Origin: Gallibacterium anatis DSM 16844 = F 149 | Lineage (GTDB): Bacteria > Pseudomonadota > Gammaproteobacteria > Enterobacterales > Pasteurellaceae | Reading direction: 5' to 3' | Assembly: GCF_000379785.1 (NCBI RefSeq) | Contig: NZ_KB903669.1 | Coordinates: 1-57,383 of the forward strand | Length of the DNA: 57,383 bases | Shown here: positions 46,281 through 56,027 of the stretch, piece after piece | Numbering within the stretch: the first letter of the stretch is position 1 | Layout of the letters: the number at the start of each line of letters is the position of its first letter | Position numbers and translations under genes: made by a program | Notes under the pieces: generated by a model | The model's input: only the letters and a program-made list of their open reading frames with translations | Database searches by the model: none | What the model was told of the DNA's origin: nothing

Positions 46281-47057
46281 ATGCAAGAAGATTGGAAAAA
46301 TTCAGATCTGAATGTAGATAGTTTATGGATTATAGATAAGAGGGATAAAAAAGGTAAACATAAAAATGTTTACCATGGTAATTTTATTCCTCAAATTCCA
46401 TATCAATTGATAAAACGTTATACGGAAGAAGGTGATACTGTTTTAGATTTGTTTATGGGAAGTGGAACGACTCTATATGAGTGTGAAAATTTAAATAGAA
46501 ATTTTATTGGATTTGATATTAATCAATCTATTATAGATTATGTTTTTAGCCAAATGAGTAGTGCCACTCCTATAAAATATTTTATCAATAACTGTGATGT
46601 TACGAATACAGATAGTTTTAATCAATCTATATTAGTTAATTTGTTATCATTGAATAAAAATAAGGTGGATTTTTTTATTGCTCATCCACCCTATATGGAT
46701 ATTATAAAATTTACTAATAGAAGCGAGGATTTGTCCAATATAAATAGTGTAAGAGTTTTTATAGGAAAGTTTATTCAGGCAATTACTAATGCTTTTAATT
46801 TTTTAGAAGAAAATAAGTATTTTGCGGTTGTTATAGGAGATGTTTATAAAAATAGTGAAGTTATCCCATTAGGTTTTTATCTGATGTATGCAATCAAAAA
46901 ATATTTAAAGGTGAAGTTAAAAGGCATTGTGGTTAAAAATATTGAAGGAAATAGAGGAAAGTTAGGTAAACAAGATATATGGAAATATAGAGCATTGAGA
47001 AGTGATTATTTTTTATTTAAACATGAGTATATAATGGTATTTAAAAAATTAAAATGA
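46281..47057 (+). CDS. Type II DNA methyltransferase (amino-methylase) with HPPY motif
   Basis: A 258-residue AdoMet-dependent methylase. A motif X-like stretch HGNFIPQIPYQLIKRY (32-47) directly precedes motif I DLFMGSGTT (56-64), and motif IV is HPPY (135-138). Position IV is usually DPPY, NPPY or SPPY, so His is unusual and the target (N6-adenine or N4-cytosine) cannot be told. It is first in the restriction-modification module and overlaps the nuclease gene by 4 nt. The ribosome-binding site is poor, so it may depend on translation from thrC. Confidence 0.8.
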   Translation: MQEDWKNSDLNVDSLWIIDKRDKKGKHKNVYHGNFIPQIPYQLIKRYTEEGDTVLDLFMGSGTTLYECENLNRNFIGFDINQSIIDYVFSQMSSATPIKYFINNCDVTNTDSFNQSILVNLLSLNKNKVDFFIAHPPYMDIIKFTNRSEDLSNINSVRVFIGKFIQAITNAFNFLEENKYFAVVIGDVYKNSEVIPLGFYLMYAIKKYLKVKLKGIVVKNIEGNRGKLGKQDIWKYRALRSDYFLFKHEYIMVFKKLK

Positions 47058-47743
47058 GTAAGAAAACGAAAAAAGAGTTATTCCTTGAGTTGGCAAAACC
47101 GGATGAGCAAGGTGTGAGCCGATGGGTATCAGTAGATGAATTTAATGGTAAATATAGCGAACTTCAATTAGGGAATGGTTTTAGTTGGGGTAGAAGAAGT
47201 TCAAGTTTAGCTAGAGAGTATATTATTGAAACTGATAAAACAATTACCTCTGGTAATGGAGTTGATGCAATTAGATTAAATGGATTTAATAAGGAAGCAT
47301 CGTTTAATCAAGCAATTAATGTAAAAATTAAGAATTATTATAAAGATCAATGCTGTGTTATGCTGGGAGTAAAAGGTTTTTCGGAAAATACTAGAATAGA
47401 AATTGATCATAAAGATGGCAGAAAAAATGATCTAAGAGTATCAGATATAAACTCTCAGCATATTGATGATTTTCAACCTTTATGCAAAGCAGCAAATGAT
47501 GTAAAAAGACAAATATGTAAACGTTGTAAGGAAACTAATATTCGATGGAGTGCTAAAAATATTAAAGGTAATCCTTTTGATTTTTATGAAGGAGATGAGC
47601 ATTATACTGAAGAGCTAGGCTGTAAGGGATGTTATCAATATGACCCTGTGCAATATAGAAAAATAATGATTAGAAAAGTAAGTGAATTGGCAGCTGGACA
47701 AGCTATTGATTCTGTATTTAAAACATTATATCCGGATGATTAA
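47054..47743 (+). CDS. HNH-family restriction endonuclease
   Basis: A 229-residue protein with an HNH (beta-beta-alpha metal) core: IEIDHKDGRKND (116-126, Asp118-His119 and Asn125) then DDFQPLCKAANDVKRQ (138-153). Two CxxC pairs (Cys155/Cys158 and Cys190/Cys193) probably bind a structural zinc. Its place between two DNA methylases and the 4-nt overlap with the first mark it as the restriction subunit. The N-terminal ~90 residues are likely the DNA recognition part (inference). Recognition sequence unknown. Confidence 0.8.
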   Translation: MSKKTKKELFLELAKPDEQGVSRWVSVDEFNGKYSELQLGNGFSWGRRSSSLAREYIIETDKTITSGNGVDAIRLNGFNKEASFNQAINVKIKNYYKDQCCVMLGVKGFSENTRIEIDHKDGRKNDLRVSDINSQHIDDFQPLCKAANDVKRQICKRCKETNIRWSAKNIKGNPFDFYEGDEHYTEELGCKGCYQYDPVQYRKIMIRKVSELAAGQAIDSVFKTLYPDD

Positions 47744-47751
47744 GAAGTTAT

Positions 47752-48747
47752 ATGAATTATATTGGTTCTAAAAATAAGTTGTCTAATTTTATTTTTGATA
47801 GTATTTCTTCAATAGTGGGAGGTAACCTTAATAATAAAATTTTTTGTGATATATTTGCTGGAACAGGTATAGTTGGAAGAAAATTTAAACCAGTTGTGAA
47901 GCAAGTTATCAGTAATGATATAGAATTATACAGTTATATTTTAAATAAAAATTATATTGAGAATCATACTCCTATTGAATACTTGAATTTGTTAGAAGAA
48001 TTAAATGATTTAGATGGAGTTTCAGGATTCATTTTTGAAGAGTACTCTGAAAATGGAAAGTCTAATAGGCTTTATTTTTCAGAAAAAAATGGTAAAAAGA
48101 TAGATGCTGTAAGACAAAAGATAGAAATCTGGAGAGATAAGGGTTATATTTCTAAGGAACAGTATTATTTTTTATTATGTTCATTACTCGAAAGTGCAGA
48201 TAAAATAGCTAATACAGCTTCAGTTTATGGAGCATTTTTAAAAAAATTAAAACGTTCTGCACAAAAAGAAATAATAATAGAGCCTGCCTATTTCGATATC
48301 AATTCAAATTCTCATAGAGTTTATAATGAAGATGCTAATTTATTAATTAAGAGAGTTGAGGGAGATATTCTATATTTAGATCCTCCATATAACTCAAGGC
48401 AATATGGTGCAAATTATCATTTGCTTAATACAATTTCTGAATATAAAGAGTTTTCTCCAAAAGGGAAAACAGGGTTAAGAGATTATGTAAAGTCTAAATA
48501 TTGTAGTAAAGTCGATGTTCAAAAAGAGTTTGAGTCATTATTAAGATCAGCAAATTTTAAATATATTTTCCTGAGTTATAATAATGAAGGATTAATGAGT
48601 TTGGAGACGATCAAGAATATAATGAGTAGATATGGGAAATATGATTGTTTTTCAAAAAATTATCAGCGTTTTAAAGCAGATAATTCCGATAATAGAATTT
48701 ATAGTGCGAATACAACAGTAGAATATTTACATTTATGTGAAAAATAG
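47752..48747 (+). CDS. DNA adenine methyltransferase, D12 class
   Basis: A 331-residue alpha-type N6-adenine methylase: motif X NYIGSKNKL (2-10), motif I DIFAGTG (33-39) and motif IV DPPYNSRQY (210-218), followed by YHLLNTI. This pattern resembles methylases of type IIS systems such as FokI. It is the third gene of the module, 8 nt after the nuclease. Together with the first methylase it would protect the two strands of an asymmetric site. Confidence 0.87.
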   Translation: MNYIGSKNKLSNFIFDSISSIVGGNLNNKIFCDIFAGTGIVGRKFKPVVKQVISNDIELYSYILNKNYIENHTPIEYLNLLEELNDLDGVSGFIFEEYSENGKSNRLYFSEKNGKKIDAVRQKIEIWRDKGYISKEQYYFLLCSLLESADKIANTASVYGAFLKKLKRSAQKEIIIEPAYFDINSNSHRVYNEDANLLIKRVEGDILYLDPPYNSRQYGANYHLLNTISEYKEFSPKGKTGLRDYVKSKYCSKVDVQKEFESLLRSANFKYIFLSYNNEGLMSLETIKNIMSRYGKYDCFSKNYQRFKADNSDNRIYSANTTVEYLHLCEK

Positions 48748-48779
48748 TTGAATAATTTTTCACTAATCATTAATAGAAT

Positions 48780-48814
48780 AAAAGGTGGCCATTTTTTATT
48801 GACCACCTTTTTTT
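48780..48814. terminator. Bidirectional terminator between the restriction-modification module and galM
   Basis: Stem AAAGGTGG / CCACCTTT (48781-48788, 48803-48810) flanked by A and T runs on both sides. It serves the plus-strand genes and galM on the minus strand, and may be the original thrC terminator. Confidence 0.82.
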
Positions 48815-48817
48815 GTG

Positions 48818-49843
48818 CTAAATAAATTGATAAACAATTTGTTGATGATAAGGTTGGTGAGCCTTTTGAATGCCACCATATTGATACCATTCCGGATGAT
48901 TTGGGGTGTCCGGCAATGCTTCAGGTTCTAATGCAATAGCTTGATAATTTTGATACGTGCCGCTGTAGCTTGGATTGCCGGCAAGGAAATTACTGCTATA
49001 AACCTGAATAGCATTTTGTGTGGTGGAGAGCAGTAATGTTAAATCACCCGAAGAGGAAGTCAATTTGGCGGCCGGTCTTAGTTGACCGTTTTTACCTTGC
49101 AATAGGAACGCGTGATCATAACCACCGACCGCTTGCTGATCGGCATCTTTTAGAAAGTCGGTAACGATGATTTTTGCTGTTCTGAAATCAAAATGTGTTG
49201 CCTCAACTGCAGTCAATGGACGATTTGGAATACCCTCTGCGTTGACCGGCAAATAGTAATCGGCAAACAGTTGTAATTGATGTTGACGAGCATCAGTAAC
49301 GTCTTCATCAAGATTAAAATAACTGTGATTGGTTAAATTTAAGGCAGTGTCTTGATCACATTTTGCTGAGAAATCAATAAGTAAGGCATTATCGTCAGTC
49401 AAGCGATATTGTAGTGAAACCTGTAAATTACCACTAAAACCTTGATCACCATCCGCTGAAAAGAGGGAAAAAACGGCTGTTTGTGCGCCGATATGTTCAA
49501 TTTTCCAACGGCGTTTGTCAAAGCCGACACCACCGTGCAAGGTGTGTTTATTATCTTGATTTTTTACGATCTTTTGTGTTTTTGCCGCTAAACGGAATTG
49601 ACCTTGATTGATTCGATTAGCAAAACGACCGATAGTCGCCCCTAAGAATGCTTGATTTTCTGCCAATTTAGAGAGAGGACAGCTACAAACTGTTTCACGA
49701 AGTTTGCCTTTGACCGGTACTAAAATGGATAAAATGGTCGCACCCCAGTCAGTTAATTGCACTTGCATCCCGTTTTTGTTGGTGAGTGTCACCAACTGAT
49801 AGGGCAAGTTATCTGCGGCGATAATTTTTGTTGCAGTTAGCAT
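48818..49843 (-). CDS. galM: Galactose mutarotase (aldose 1-epimerase)
   Basis: Interconverts beta- and alpha-D-galactose to feed GalK. The 341-residue product starts [15 protein letters not shown]; an in-frame ATG 9 codons upstream is rejected because AAGGGG fits the chosen ATG. Conserved [16 protein letters not shown] (around 75), [13 protein letters not shown] (around 105) and [10 protein letters not shown] (around 168) are present. It overlaps the galK stop by 7 nt, the last gene of galT-galK-galM. Confidence 0.94.
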   Translation of the reverse strand: MLTATKIIAADNLPYQLVTLTNKNGMQVQLTDWGATILSILVPVKGKLRETVCSCPLSKLAENQAFLGATIGRFANRINQGQFRLAAKTQKIVKNQDNKHTLHGGVGFDKRRWKIEHIGAQTAVFSLFSADGDQGFSGNLQVSLQYRLTDDNALLIDFSAKCDQDTALNLTNHSYFNLDEDVTDARQHQLQLFADYYLPVNAEGIPNRPLTAVEATHFDFRTAKIIVTDFLKDADQQAVGGYDHAFLLQGKNGQLRPAAKLTSSSGDLTLLLSTTQNAIQVYSSNFLAGNPSYSGTYQNYQAIALEPEALPDTPNHPEWYQYGGIQKAHQPYHQQIVYQFI

Positions 49844-50991
49844 AAATGAACCCCTTGAGAAGCGGTACAAACATAGAAATCTTCTTTTAAGCCGGTCTGT
49901 TTTTGATAGTTTTCAGCGATGAGTCGGCGTACTGATTCCACTTTCTCGTGTTGTGCGATAGCAACAATACAGCCACCAAAACCGCCACCCGTCATTCTTG
50001 CACCACCGCTATTGCCGATAGCCAATTGGGCTAATTCCACCAAATAATCAATTTCCGGTACGGTAATTTCAAAATCATCACGCATAGATTGGTGCGACTG
50101 AGCCATTAATTCACCTAAATATTTGATATTATTCTGTTTTAAAGCTTCAACTGCTTCTAATACACGAGCATTTTCGGTCACGATATGTTTAGCGCGTTTA
50201 TAAGCTAGCGGATCTTGTTGTTCCAACTCTTTTCCGTAAGCATTAAAATGCGCCACATTCACATCGCGCAATGCCTTGACCCCGAAAAATTTAGCTGCGG
50301 TTTCACATTGTTGCCGGCGCGTATTGTATTCGCCATCAACCAGATCGTGTTTGACGTGAGAATTAATGATCATAATCGCTAAATTATCCGGAATCGGCGT
50401 TGGAATGGTGTCTAAACTACGGCAATCAATCATCAGTGCGTGATGTTGTTGCCCTAAGGCAGAAATGAGCTGATCCATATTGCCGCATTGACAACCAACA
50501 AAAATATTTTCTGCCTTTTGTCCAATTAAGGCGAGCTGTGTATTTGTAAGTGCTAGATTTCCTAATTGTTGGCAGAATTTGCCGGTCGCCACTTCCAGTG
50601 CGGCGGAAGAACTTAATCCGGATGAGAGCGGAACATCACCACTAATCACAACATCTGCGCCTTGTGTAAAATCAGGGCAAGCTTGCTGAATAAAATGGAC
50701 AACGCCGCGAACATAATTGCACCATTTCCGATCACTCGGTCTAATTTCCTGCAGCAATGAAAATTGATCCTGTTCATCTAAATCAGCGGCATAAACATTA
50801 AACAGGTGATCATTTCGTGGTCTACCACAAATCGAAGTGCCGTAATTAATTGCGCAGGGCATAACAAAACCATCATTGTAGTCGGTATGTTCACCGATTA
50901 AATTAACCCGACCGGGCGCATAAACTTGCAATGTCGGTTGATCGGTAAAGCGTTCAATAAATACTTTTTTAGCAATTTCAATAGGTTGCAT
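49837..50991 (-). CDS. galK: Galactokinase
   Basis: GHMP kinase making galactose 1-phosphate in the Leloir pathway. It has 384 residues with the galactokinase signature [19 protein letters not shown] (about 27-45), the ATP loop [14 protein letters not shown] (around 122-135) and [12 protein letters not shown] near the C-terminus. It lies 13 nt downstream of galT and overlaps galM. Confidence 0.97.
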   Translation of the reverse strand: MQPIEIAKKVFIERFTDQPTLQVYAPGRVNLIGEHTDYNDGFVMPCAINYGTSICGRPRNDHLFNVYAADLDEQDQFSLLQEIRPSDRKWCNYVRGVVHFIQQACPDFTQGADVVISGDVPLSSGLSSSAALEVATGKFCQQLGNLALTNTQLALIGQKAENIFVGCQCGNMDQLISALGQQHHALMIDCRSLDTIPTPIPDNLAIMIINSHVKHDLVDGEYNTRRQQCETAAKFFGVKALRDVNVAHFNAYGKELEQQDPLAYKRAKHIVTENARVLEAVEALKQNNIKYLGELMAQSHQSMRDDFEITVPEIDYLVELAQLAIGNSGGARMTGGGFGGCIVAIAQHEKVESVRRLIAENYQKQTGLKEDFYVCTASQGVHLC

Positions 50992-51004
50992 AACATCCTC
51001 TCAA

Positions 51005-52048
51005 TCAAATTTGGCTGTAATGGGTGGTGGATAACGCGGCTAGTCGAGCGGCTGCCTGTTCTGCGGTTAAATCACGTTGTGATTCAGCTAGCATTTCATA
51101 ACCGACCATAAATTTACGCACTGTTGCTGAACGCAATAGTGGCGGGTAAAAATGGGCGTGTAATTGCCAATGATGCTGATCTTGATCAGTGAATGGCGCA
51201 CCGTGAAAGCCCATTGAATAAGGGAAAGAGGTCATAAAAAGATTGTCATATTTTGTGGTTAATTGCTTCAAAGCAGTGGATAAATCACGGCTTTGTGAGT
51301 CGTTTAATTCCGTCATTCGCGCTACGTGAGCTTTAGGCAAGAGCAGAGTTTCAAACGGCCAAACTGCCCAAAACGGTACAACGGCAAGCCAATGTTCAGT
51401 TTCTACCACAATACGCTCTTTCCGTTCCAACTCTTGTTGGGCATAATCGACCAACAACACAGAATGATGTTGCTGAAAATATTGACGTTGCATTTGATCT
51501 TCGCGTGCAATTTCATTCGGTAAAAAACTGTTTGCCCAAATTTGACCGTGCGGATGAGGATTGGAACACCCCATTGCTGCCCCTTTGTTTTCAAAAATCT
51601 GTACCCACGGATAGGTTTGCCCTAACTCTTTAAGCTGTTGTTGCCACACTTGAATGACCTGAAAAATTTCTTGCTCAGTCAACAACGGCAAGGTTTTGCT
51701 GTGATCCGGTGAGAAACAAACCACACGGCTTTCACCGGTTGCTTGGCTAGATTGAAATAACGGATTGGTGCTTGTTGGCGGTGCCGGCGTTTCATTCAAT
51801 AGTGCTGAAAAATCATTTTTGAAGACAAAAGGTTGGGTATATTGCGGATTTTGTTCCCCTGTAATGCGTTTGTTTCCCGGACAAAGATAACAGTTTGGAT
51901 CGTAACTGGGTTTTTGTTCATCTGCTGCTTTTTCCTGTTGACCTTGCCAAGGGCGTTTTGCTCGATGTGGTGAAACCAGCACATATTCGCCTTTCAATGG
52001 ATTATAACGGCGGTGTGGATGTTCTGTAGGATCAAAAATCTCGCTCAT
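51005..52048 (-). CDS. galT: Galactose-1-phosphate uridylyltransferase
   Basis: Exchanges UMP between UDP-glucose and galactose 1-phosphate. It has 347 residues; the active-site histidine triad HPH lies in [12 protein letters not shown] (around 160-171), and the zinc ligands include Cys residues of CYLCPGNKR (around 53). It is the first gene of the operon, with a GalR-type operator and CRP site upstream. No galE is present in this window. Confidence 0.97.
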   Translation of the reverse strand: MSEIFDPTEHPHRRYNPLKGEYVLVSPHRAKRPWQGQQEKAADEQKPSYDPNCYLCPGNKRITGEQNPQYTQPFVFKNDFSALLNETPAPPTSTNPLFQSSQATGESRVVCFSPDHSKTLPLLTEQEIFQVIQVWQQQLKELGQTYPWVQIFENKGAAMGCSNPHPHGQIWANSFLPNEIAREDQMQRQYFQQHHSVLLVDYAQQELERKERIVVETEHWLAVVPFWAVWPFETLLLPKAHVARMTELNDSQSRDLSTALKQLTTKYDNLFMTSFPYSMGFHGAPFTDQDQHHWQLHAHFYPPLLRSATVRKFMVGYEMLAESQRDLTAEQAAARLAALSTTHYSQI

Positions 52049-52068
52049 AAAGTATTCCTTGCTATTAA

Positions 52069-52084
52069 ATGTAAACGGTTACAA
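52069..52084. promoter_or_regulatory. GalR/GalS-type operator in the galT/galR divergent region
   Basis: ATGTAAACGGTTACAA is a near-palindrome with central CG, matching the LacI/GalR-family operator pattern GTGTAANCGNTTACAC. It lies at the inferred galT transcript start (about 52088) and just upstream of the galT ATG, a typical repression position. Confidence 0.75.
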
Positions 52085-52094
52085 TTTAATACTT

Positions 52095-52137
52095 AAGATA
52101 CCAATTATTTTCGCAATAAACTGTTATCCAGATCACA
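52095..52137 (-). promoter_or_regulatory. galT promoter with CRP site
   Basis: Possible CRP box TGTTA-N6-TCACA (52122-52137), 9 of 10 consensus matches. A minus-strand -10 TATCTT (52095-52100) would put the transcript start near 52088 and the CRP centre at about -41.5, the standard class II position. Confidence 0.55.
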
Positions 52138-52223
52138 AAAAGAACATATTTTTAGTACGATGTATCTATTTAGCGTTATTATTTACGAAAATAATGTAAC
52201 AAAGATTGGTATAGGATAAAAAT

Positions 52224-53228
52224 ATGGTAACGATTCGCGATGTAGCTAAAGTAGCTGGGGTTTCAGTTGCAACGGTTTCTCGTGTACTCAATGATCACCC
52301 AAGTATTAGCGAAAAGGCAAAAAATAAAGTATTACAAGCAGTTGCAGAATTAAACTATCAACCGAACGCGAATGCTCAGGCATTGGCTTCTCACGCTGTA
52401 GATACTATCGGCGTTGTTGTAACAGATGTAACGGATCCGTTTTTTGCGATTTTAGTGAAGTCGGTAGATCAAGTGGCGGAATGTTATCAGAAAAATATTT
52501 TGATTGGTATGGGCTATCATAATGCGGATAAAGAGCGCAAAGCGATTGATAACCTGTTACGCAAGCGCTGTACTTGTCTGGTGGTACACGCAAAAGCCTT
52601 ATCGGATGAGGAGTTGACTTCATATTTAACGGCGGTTAAAGGAATGGTGATTATTAACCGGATTGTGCCGGGATTTGAGAATCGTTGCATAGGGTTAGAC
52701 AATGTCAAAGGCACGGAAATTGCTACTGAAACCTTAATTCGTAGCGGTCATCGTTGTATCGGTTATATCGGTTCTAATCATCCGATACACGATGAAACGG
52801 ATCGATTACAAGGTTACTTAAATACATTGCAAAAATATAAAATCCCTATCCGAGAATTAGCAATTACGAAAAGCTCACCGAATTTTGAAGGCGGTGAAGA
52901 GGCAATGATTAATTTATTGAGTTATAACAGTGACTTAACAGCAGTTGTTGCCTATAACGACTCAATGGCAGCAGGTGCAATGTCGGTATTGAGTGAAAAC
53001 GGTATTATTGTGCCTAAAGATTTTTCTTTAATCGGTTTTGACGATATGCCGATCGCCAATCATTTAATCCCTAAATTAACCACTATCCGTTATCCTATTG
53101 ATTTAATGGCAAATTATGCAGCTAAATTAGCATTAAGCCTAGCTAATAATGATATTGATCTGCCGGAACCGATTCAATTTAATCCGACTTTGGTAAGGCG
53201 TTTTTCTGTTGAAAGACGGATAAAATAA
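52224..53228 (+). CDS. LacI/GalR-family repressor of the galactose genes
   Basis: A 334-residue regulator. The N-terminal LacI helix-turn-helix with hinge is [20 protein letters not shown] (2-21); a periplasmic-binding-like sensor domain (about 60-334) follows. It is similar in layout to GalR/GalS and is encoded between the gal operon and mglBAC. GalR and GalS cannot be told apart by eye. It probably responds to galactose and binds the visible operators on both sides. Confidence 0.88.
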   Translation: MVTIRDVAKVAGVSVATVSRVLNDHPSISEKAKNKVLQAVAELNYQPNANAQALASHAVDTIGVVVTDVTDPFFAILVKSVDQVAECYQKNILIGMGYHNADKERKAIDNLLRKRCTCLVVHAKALSDEELTSYLTAVKGMVIINRIVPGFENRCIGLDNVKGTEIATETLIRSGHRCIGYIGSNHPIHDETDRLQGYLNTLQKYKIPIRELAITKSSPNFEGGEEAMINLLSYNSDLTAVVAYNDSMAAGAMSVLSENGIIVPKDFSLIGFDDMPIANHLIPKLTTIRYPIDLMANYAAKLALSLANNDIDLPEPIQFNPTLVRRFSVERRIK

Positions 53229-53254
53229 AAAAAATTGTAATTGAGTTACATTTT

Positions 53255-53297
53255 TGTGAAACCGATCACATCAAATATTTAAAAAAATCTGTATGCT
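53255..53297 (+). promoter_or_regulatory. mglBAC promoter with perfect CRP box overlapping a GalR-like half-site
   Basis: TGTGA-N6-TCACA (53255-53270) is a perfect CRP core with the spacer AACCGA, so GTGAAACCGATCAC also partly fits the GalR pattern. A -10 TATGCT (53292-53297) predicts a start at about 53304 and places CRP at -41.5. Activation by CRP and repression by the Gal regulator would then compete at one site. Confidence 0.72.
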
Positions 53298-53434
53298 ATT
53301 CACAGTTATATTTCTGCAATAGCGGTATGGAAAGATAACCAACAGTTGATAACAATAGTTTCGACTGTATAAATAAAGAGCGATTTGCTCTTAAGATTAT
53401 GAATTTCCAGTAAATTTAATAGGAGATGTGTATT

Positions 53435-54427
53435 ATGAAGAAAATTGTACTCAGTGCGATTGCATTATCATTAGGCTTAGGATTAAGCACTATGGCGCAG
53501 GCAAAAGATGTTCGTATCGGTGTAACCATTTACAAATATGACGACAACTTTATGTCTTTGATGCGCAAAGAAATCAATAAAGATGCTGAAAAAGTGGAAG
53601 GCATTAAATTATTGATGAATGACTCACAAAATGCACAATCTATTCAAAACGACCAAATTGATGTTTTACTTTCTAAAGGCGTAAAAGCATTGGCGATTAA
53701 CTTGGTTGACCCATCTGCAGCGCCAACAGTGATTAATAAAGCGAAAGGTTTGAACGTACCGATTGTTTTCTTCAATAAAGATCCAGGTCAAAAAGCAATT
53801 GACAGCTATGATGCAGCTTACTATGTCGGTACTGATCCGAAAGAATCAGGCATTATTCAAGGTGATTTGATTGCGAAACAGTGGAAAGCACATCCGGAAT
53901 GGGATTTGAATAAAGACGGTAAAATCCAATTTGCTTTATTAAAAGGTGAACCAGGGCACCCTGATGCAGAAGCACGTACCAAATATGTTGTTGAAGAGTT
54001 AAACGCAAAAGGTATTCCAACCGAACAGCTCTTCTTGGATACCGGTATGTGGGATGCAGCAATGGCGAAAGATAAAACCGATGCTTGGTTATCCAGCTCA
54101 AAAGCTAACGATATTGAAGTGATCATCTCCAACAATGATGGTATGGCGATGGGCGCATTGGAAGCAACCAAAGCACACGGTAAAAAATTACCGATTTATG
54201 GTGTGGATGCATTGCCTGAAGTGCTTCAACTCATCAAGAAAGGTGAAATTGCCGGTACTGTCTTGAACGATGGTGTTGGTCAAGCTCAAGCAGTTGTTGA
54301 TTTATCCAGCAACTTAGCGAAAGGCAAAGAAGCGACAGATGGCACACAATGGAAATTAGAAAAACGCGTTGTTCGTATTCCTTATGTCGGTGTCGATCAA
54401 GAAAATTTAAGTGATTTCTTAAAATAA
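53435..54427 (+). CDS. mglB: Galactose/methylgalactoside-binding periplasmic protein
   Basis: Substrate-binding component of the high-affinity galactose/glucose ABC importer. It has 330 residues with a signal peptide (1-23, ending AQA). The start [10 protein letters not shown] with AGGAG is chosen over an ATG 3 codons earlier. [16 protein letters not shown] opens the mature protein and the Asp-rich loop [10 protein letters not shown] (around 150) resembles the calcium-binding site of E. coli MglB. Confidence 0.96.
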   Translation: MKKIVLSAIALSLGLGLSTMAQAKDVRIGVTIYKYDDNFMSLMRKEINKDAEKVEGIKLLMNDSQNAQSIQNDQIDVLLSKGVKALAINLVDPSAAPTVINKAKGLNVPIVFFNKDPGQKAIDSYDAAYYVGTDPKESGIIQGDLIAKQWKAHPEWDLNKDGKIQFALLKGEPGHPDAEARTKYVVEELNAKGIPTEQLFLDTGMWDAAMAKDKTDAWLSSSKANDIEVIISNNDGMAMGALEATKAHGKKLPIYGVDALPEVLQLIKKGEIAGTVLNDGVGQAQAVVDLSSNLAKGKEATDGTQWKLEKRVVRIPYVGVDQENLSDFLK

Positions 54428-54446
54428 GAATCTGATTACCAGATCT

Positions 54447-54464
54447 TGGGGGAGCAATCCCCCA
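54447..54464 (+). repeat. Hairpin between mglB and mglA
   Basis: TGGGGGA-GCAA-TCCCCCA, a perfect 7-bp GC-rich stem without a T run. It probably stabilises or processes the mglB mRNA so that the binding protein is made in excess, as known for other ABC importer operons. Confidence 0.7.
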
Positions 54465-54486
54465 CTTTCCTGCTTTGGGGTTGAAT

Positions 54487-56007
54487 ATGGTAGTACAAGC
54501 CGAAACAAATAGCAGTCAAGTGCTGCTAGAAATGAAAAATGTCAGCAAGTCATTTCCGGGTGTGAAAGCACTTGACCACGCCAATTTAACAGTTCACGCA
54601 CATTCCGTTCACGCATTAATGGGCGAGAATGGCGCGGGAAAATCCACATTATTAAAGTGCCTATTTGGAATTTACGCGAAAGATGAAGGCGAAATTCTGT
54701 ATTTAGGCAAAGACGTTAATTTCCGTACCTCAAAAGAAGCCCTTGAAAATGGGATTTCGATGGTACACCAAGAATTGAATCTCGTTCGTCAAAGAAGTGT
54801 AATGGATAACCTCTGGTTGGGGCGTTATCCGTTGAATGGTTTTTTAGTGGATCACGGGAAAATGTATCGTGATACAAAAGCGATTTTTGATGAATTGGAT
54901 ATTGATATTGATCCGAAAGAGAAAGTTGCCAATTTATCTGTTTCACAGATGCAAATGATTGAAATTGCAAAAGCTTTCTCCTATAACGCCAAAATCGTTA
55001 TTATGGATGAACCGACCTCATCATTGTCTGAAAAAGAGGTGGAGCATCTGTTCAAAATTATTGCCAAACTAAAAGATCGTGGTTGCGGCATTATCTATAT
55101 TTCTCACAAAATGGATGAAATTTTTAAGATTTGTGATGAAGTGACCATTTTACGTGATGGAAAATGGGTCAATACCGTCAAAATTAAAGATACTAATATG
55201 GATCAATTAGTAACGATGATGGTTGGTCGCGAATTAACCCAGCGTTTCCCTGAAAAACGCAATGTGCCGAAAGAAACCATTCTTACTGTTGAACACCTAA
55301 CGGCAAAAAATCAACCGTCTATCCAAGATATCAGTTTTGAACTTCGTAAAGGTGAAATTTTAGGTATTGCCGGTTTGGTGGGCGCAAAACGAACTGATAT
55401 TGTTGAAACTATTTTTGGTATTCGTGAAAGAGCGCGCGGAACGATCAAACTGCACGGCAAAGAGATGCGCAATAAAAGTGCATTGGAGGCGATTAATAAC
55501 GGTTTTGCCTTAATCACAGAAGAACGCCGTTCAACAGGGATTTATGCTAATTTAAGTATCGAATTTAACTCATTGATTTCAAATATGAAAGCGTATCTAG
55601 GCAAATTTGGCTTGTTGAGTACAGCAAGAATGAAAAGCGATACACAATGGGTAATTGACTCAATGAATGTAAAAACGCCATCTCATCGTACTAATATTGG
55701 TTCATTATCTGGTGGTAACCAACAAAAAGTAATTATTGGGCGTTGGTTATTAACTCAACCAGAAATTTTAATGATGGATGAACCTACACGTGGTATTGAC
55801 GTTGGGGCGAAATTTGAAATTTACCAATTAATGATGCAGTTAGCTGAAAAAGACAAAGGAATCATCATGATTTCTTCTGAAATGCCTGAACTGTTAGGGG
55901 TAACAGACAGAATCTTAGTAATGAGTAATGGTCGTGTTGCAGGTATTGTCGAAACCGCAAAAACTTCACAAGAAGAAATTTTGCAACTTGCTGCAAAATA
56001 TTTATAA
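54487..56007 (+). CDS. mglA: Galactose/methylgalactoside ABC transporter, ATP-binding protein
   Basis: Energises galactose uptake. It has 506 residues and two ABC domains. The first has an intact Walker [10 protein letters not shown] (around 45), signature LSVSQMQ and Walker [10 protein letters not shown]. The second has the degenerate GLVGAKRTD in place of Walker A, typical of MglA. It starts at the ATG before VVQAET; a TTG 4 codons upstream is less likely. Confidence 0.96.
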   Translation: MVVQAETNSSQVLLEMKNVSKSFPGVKALDHANLTVHAHSVHALMGENGAGKSTLLKCLFGIYAKDEGEILYLGKDVNFRTSKEALENGISMVHQELNLVRQRSVMDNLWLGRYPLNGFLVDHGKMYRDTKAIFDELDIDIDPKEKVANLSVSQMQMIEIAKAFSYNAKIVIMDEPTSSLSEKEVEHLFKIIAKLKDRGCGIIYISHKMDEIFKICDEVTILRDGKWVNTVKIKDTNMDQLVTMMVGRELTQRFPEKRNVPKETILTVEHLTAKNQPSIQDISFELRKGEILGIAGLVGAKRTDIVETIFGIRERARGTIKLHGKEMRNKSALEAINNGFALITEERRSTGIYANLSIEFNSLISNMKAYLGKFGLLSTARMKSDTQWVIDSMNVKTPSHRTNIGSLSGGNQQKVIIGRWLLTQPEILMMDEPTRGIDVGAKFEIYQLMMQLAEKDKGIIMISSEMPELLGVTDRILVMSNGRVAGIVETAKTSQEEILQLAAKYL

Positions 56008-56027
56008 GTTGATAAAAGGATTGAATT

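Larger units (their letters stand above)
46268..48747 (+). other. AT-rich restriction-modification module inserted after thrC
   Basis: Three tightly linked genes (methylase, HNH nuclease, methylase; junctions of -4 and +8 nt) lie between thrC and a bidirectional terminator shared with galM. The base composition is far more AT-rich than thrC or galM, and two of the nine CATG words in the window are here. No recombinase, direct repeat or separate promoter was recognised. Confidence 0.8.

Noticed and set aside
53236-53250. TGTAA-N5-TTACA dyad upstream of mglB as a second Gal operator
   Set aside because: Odd-length spacing without the central CG of the GalR operator; too weak to call.
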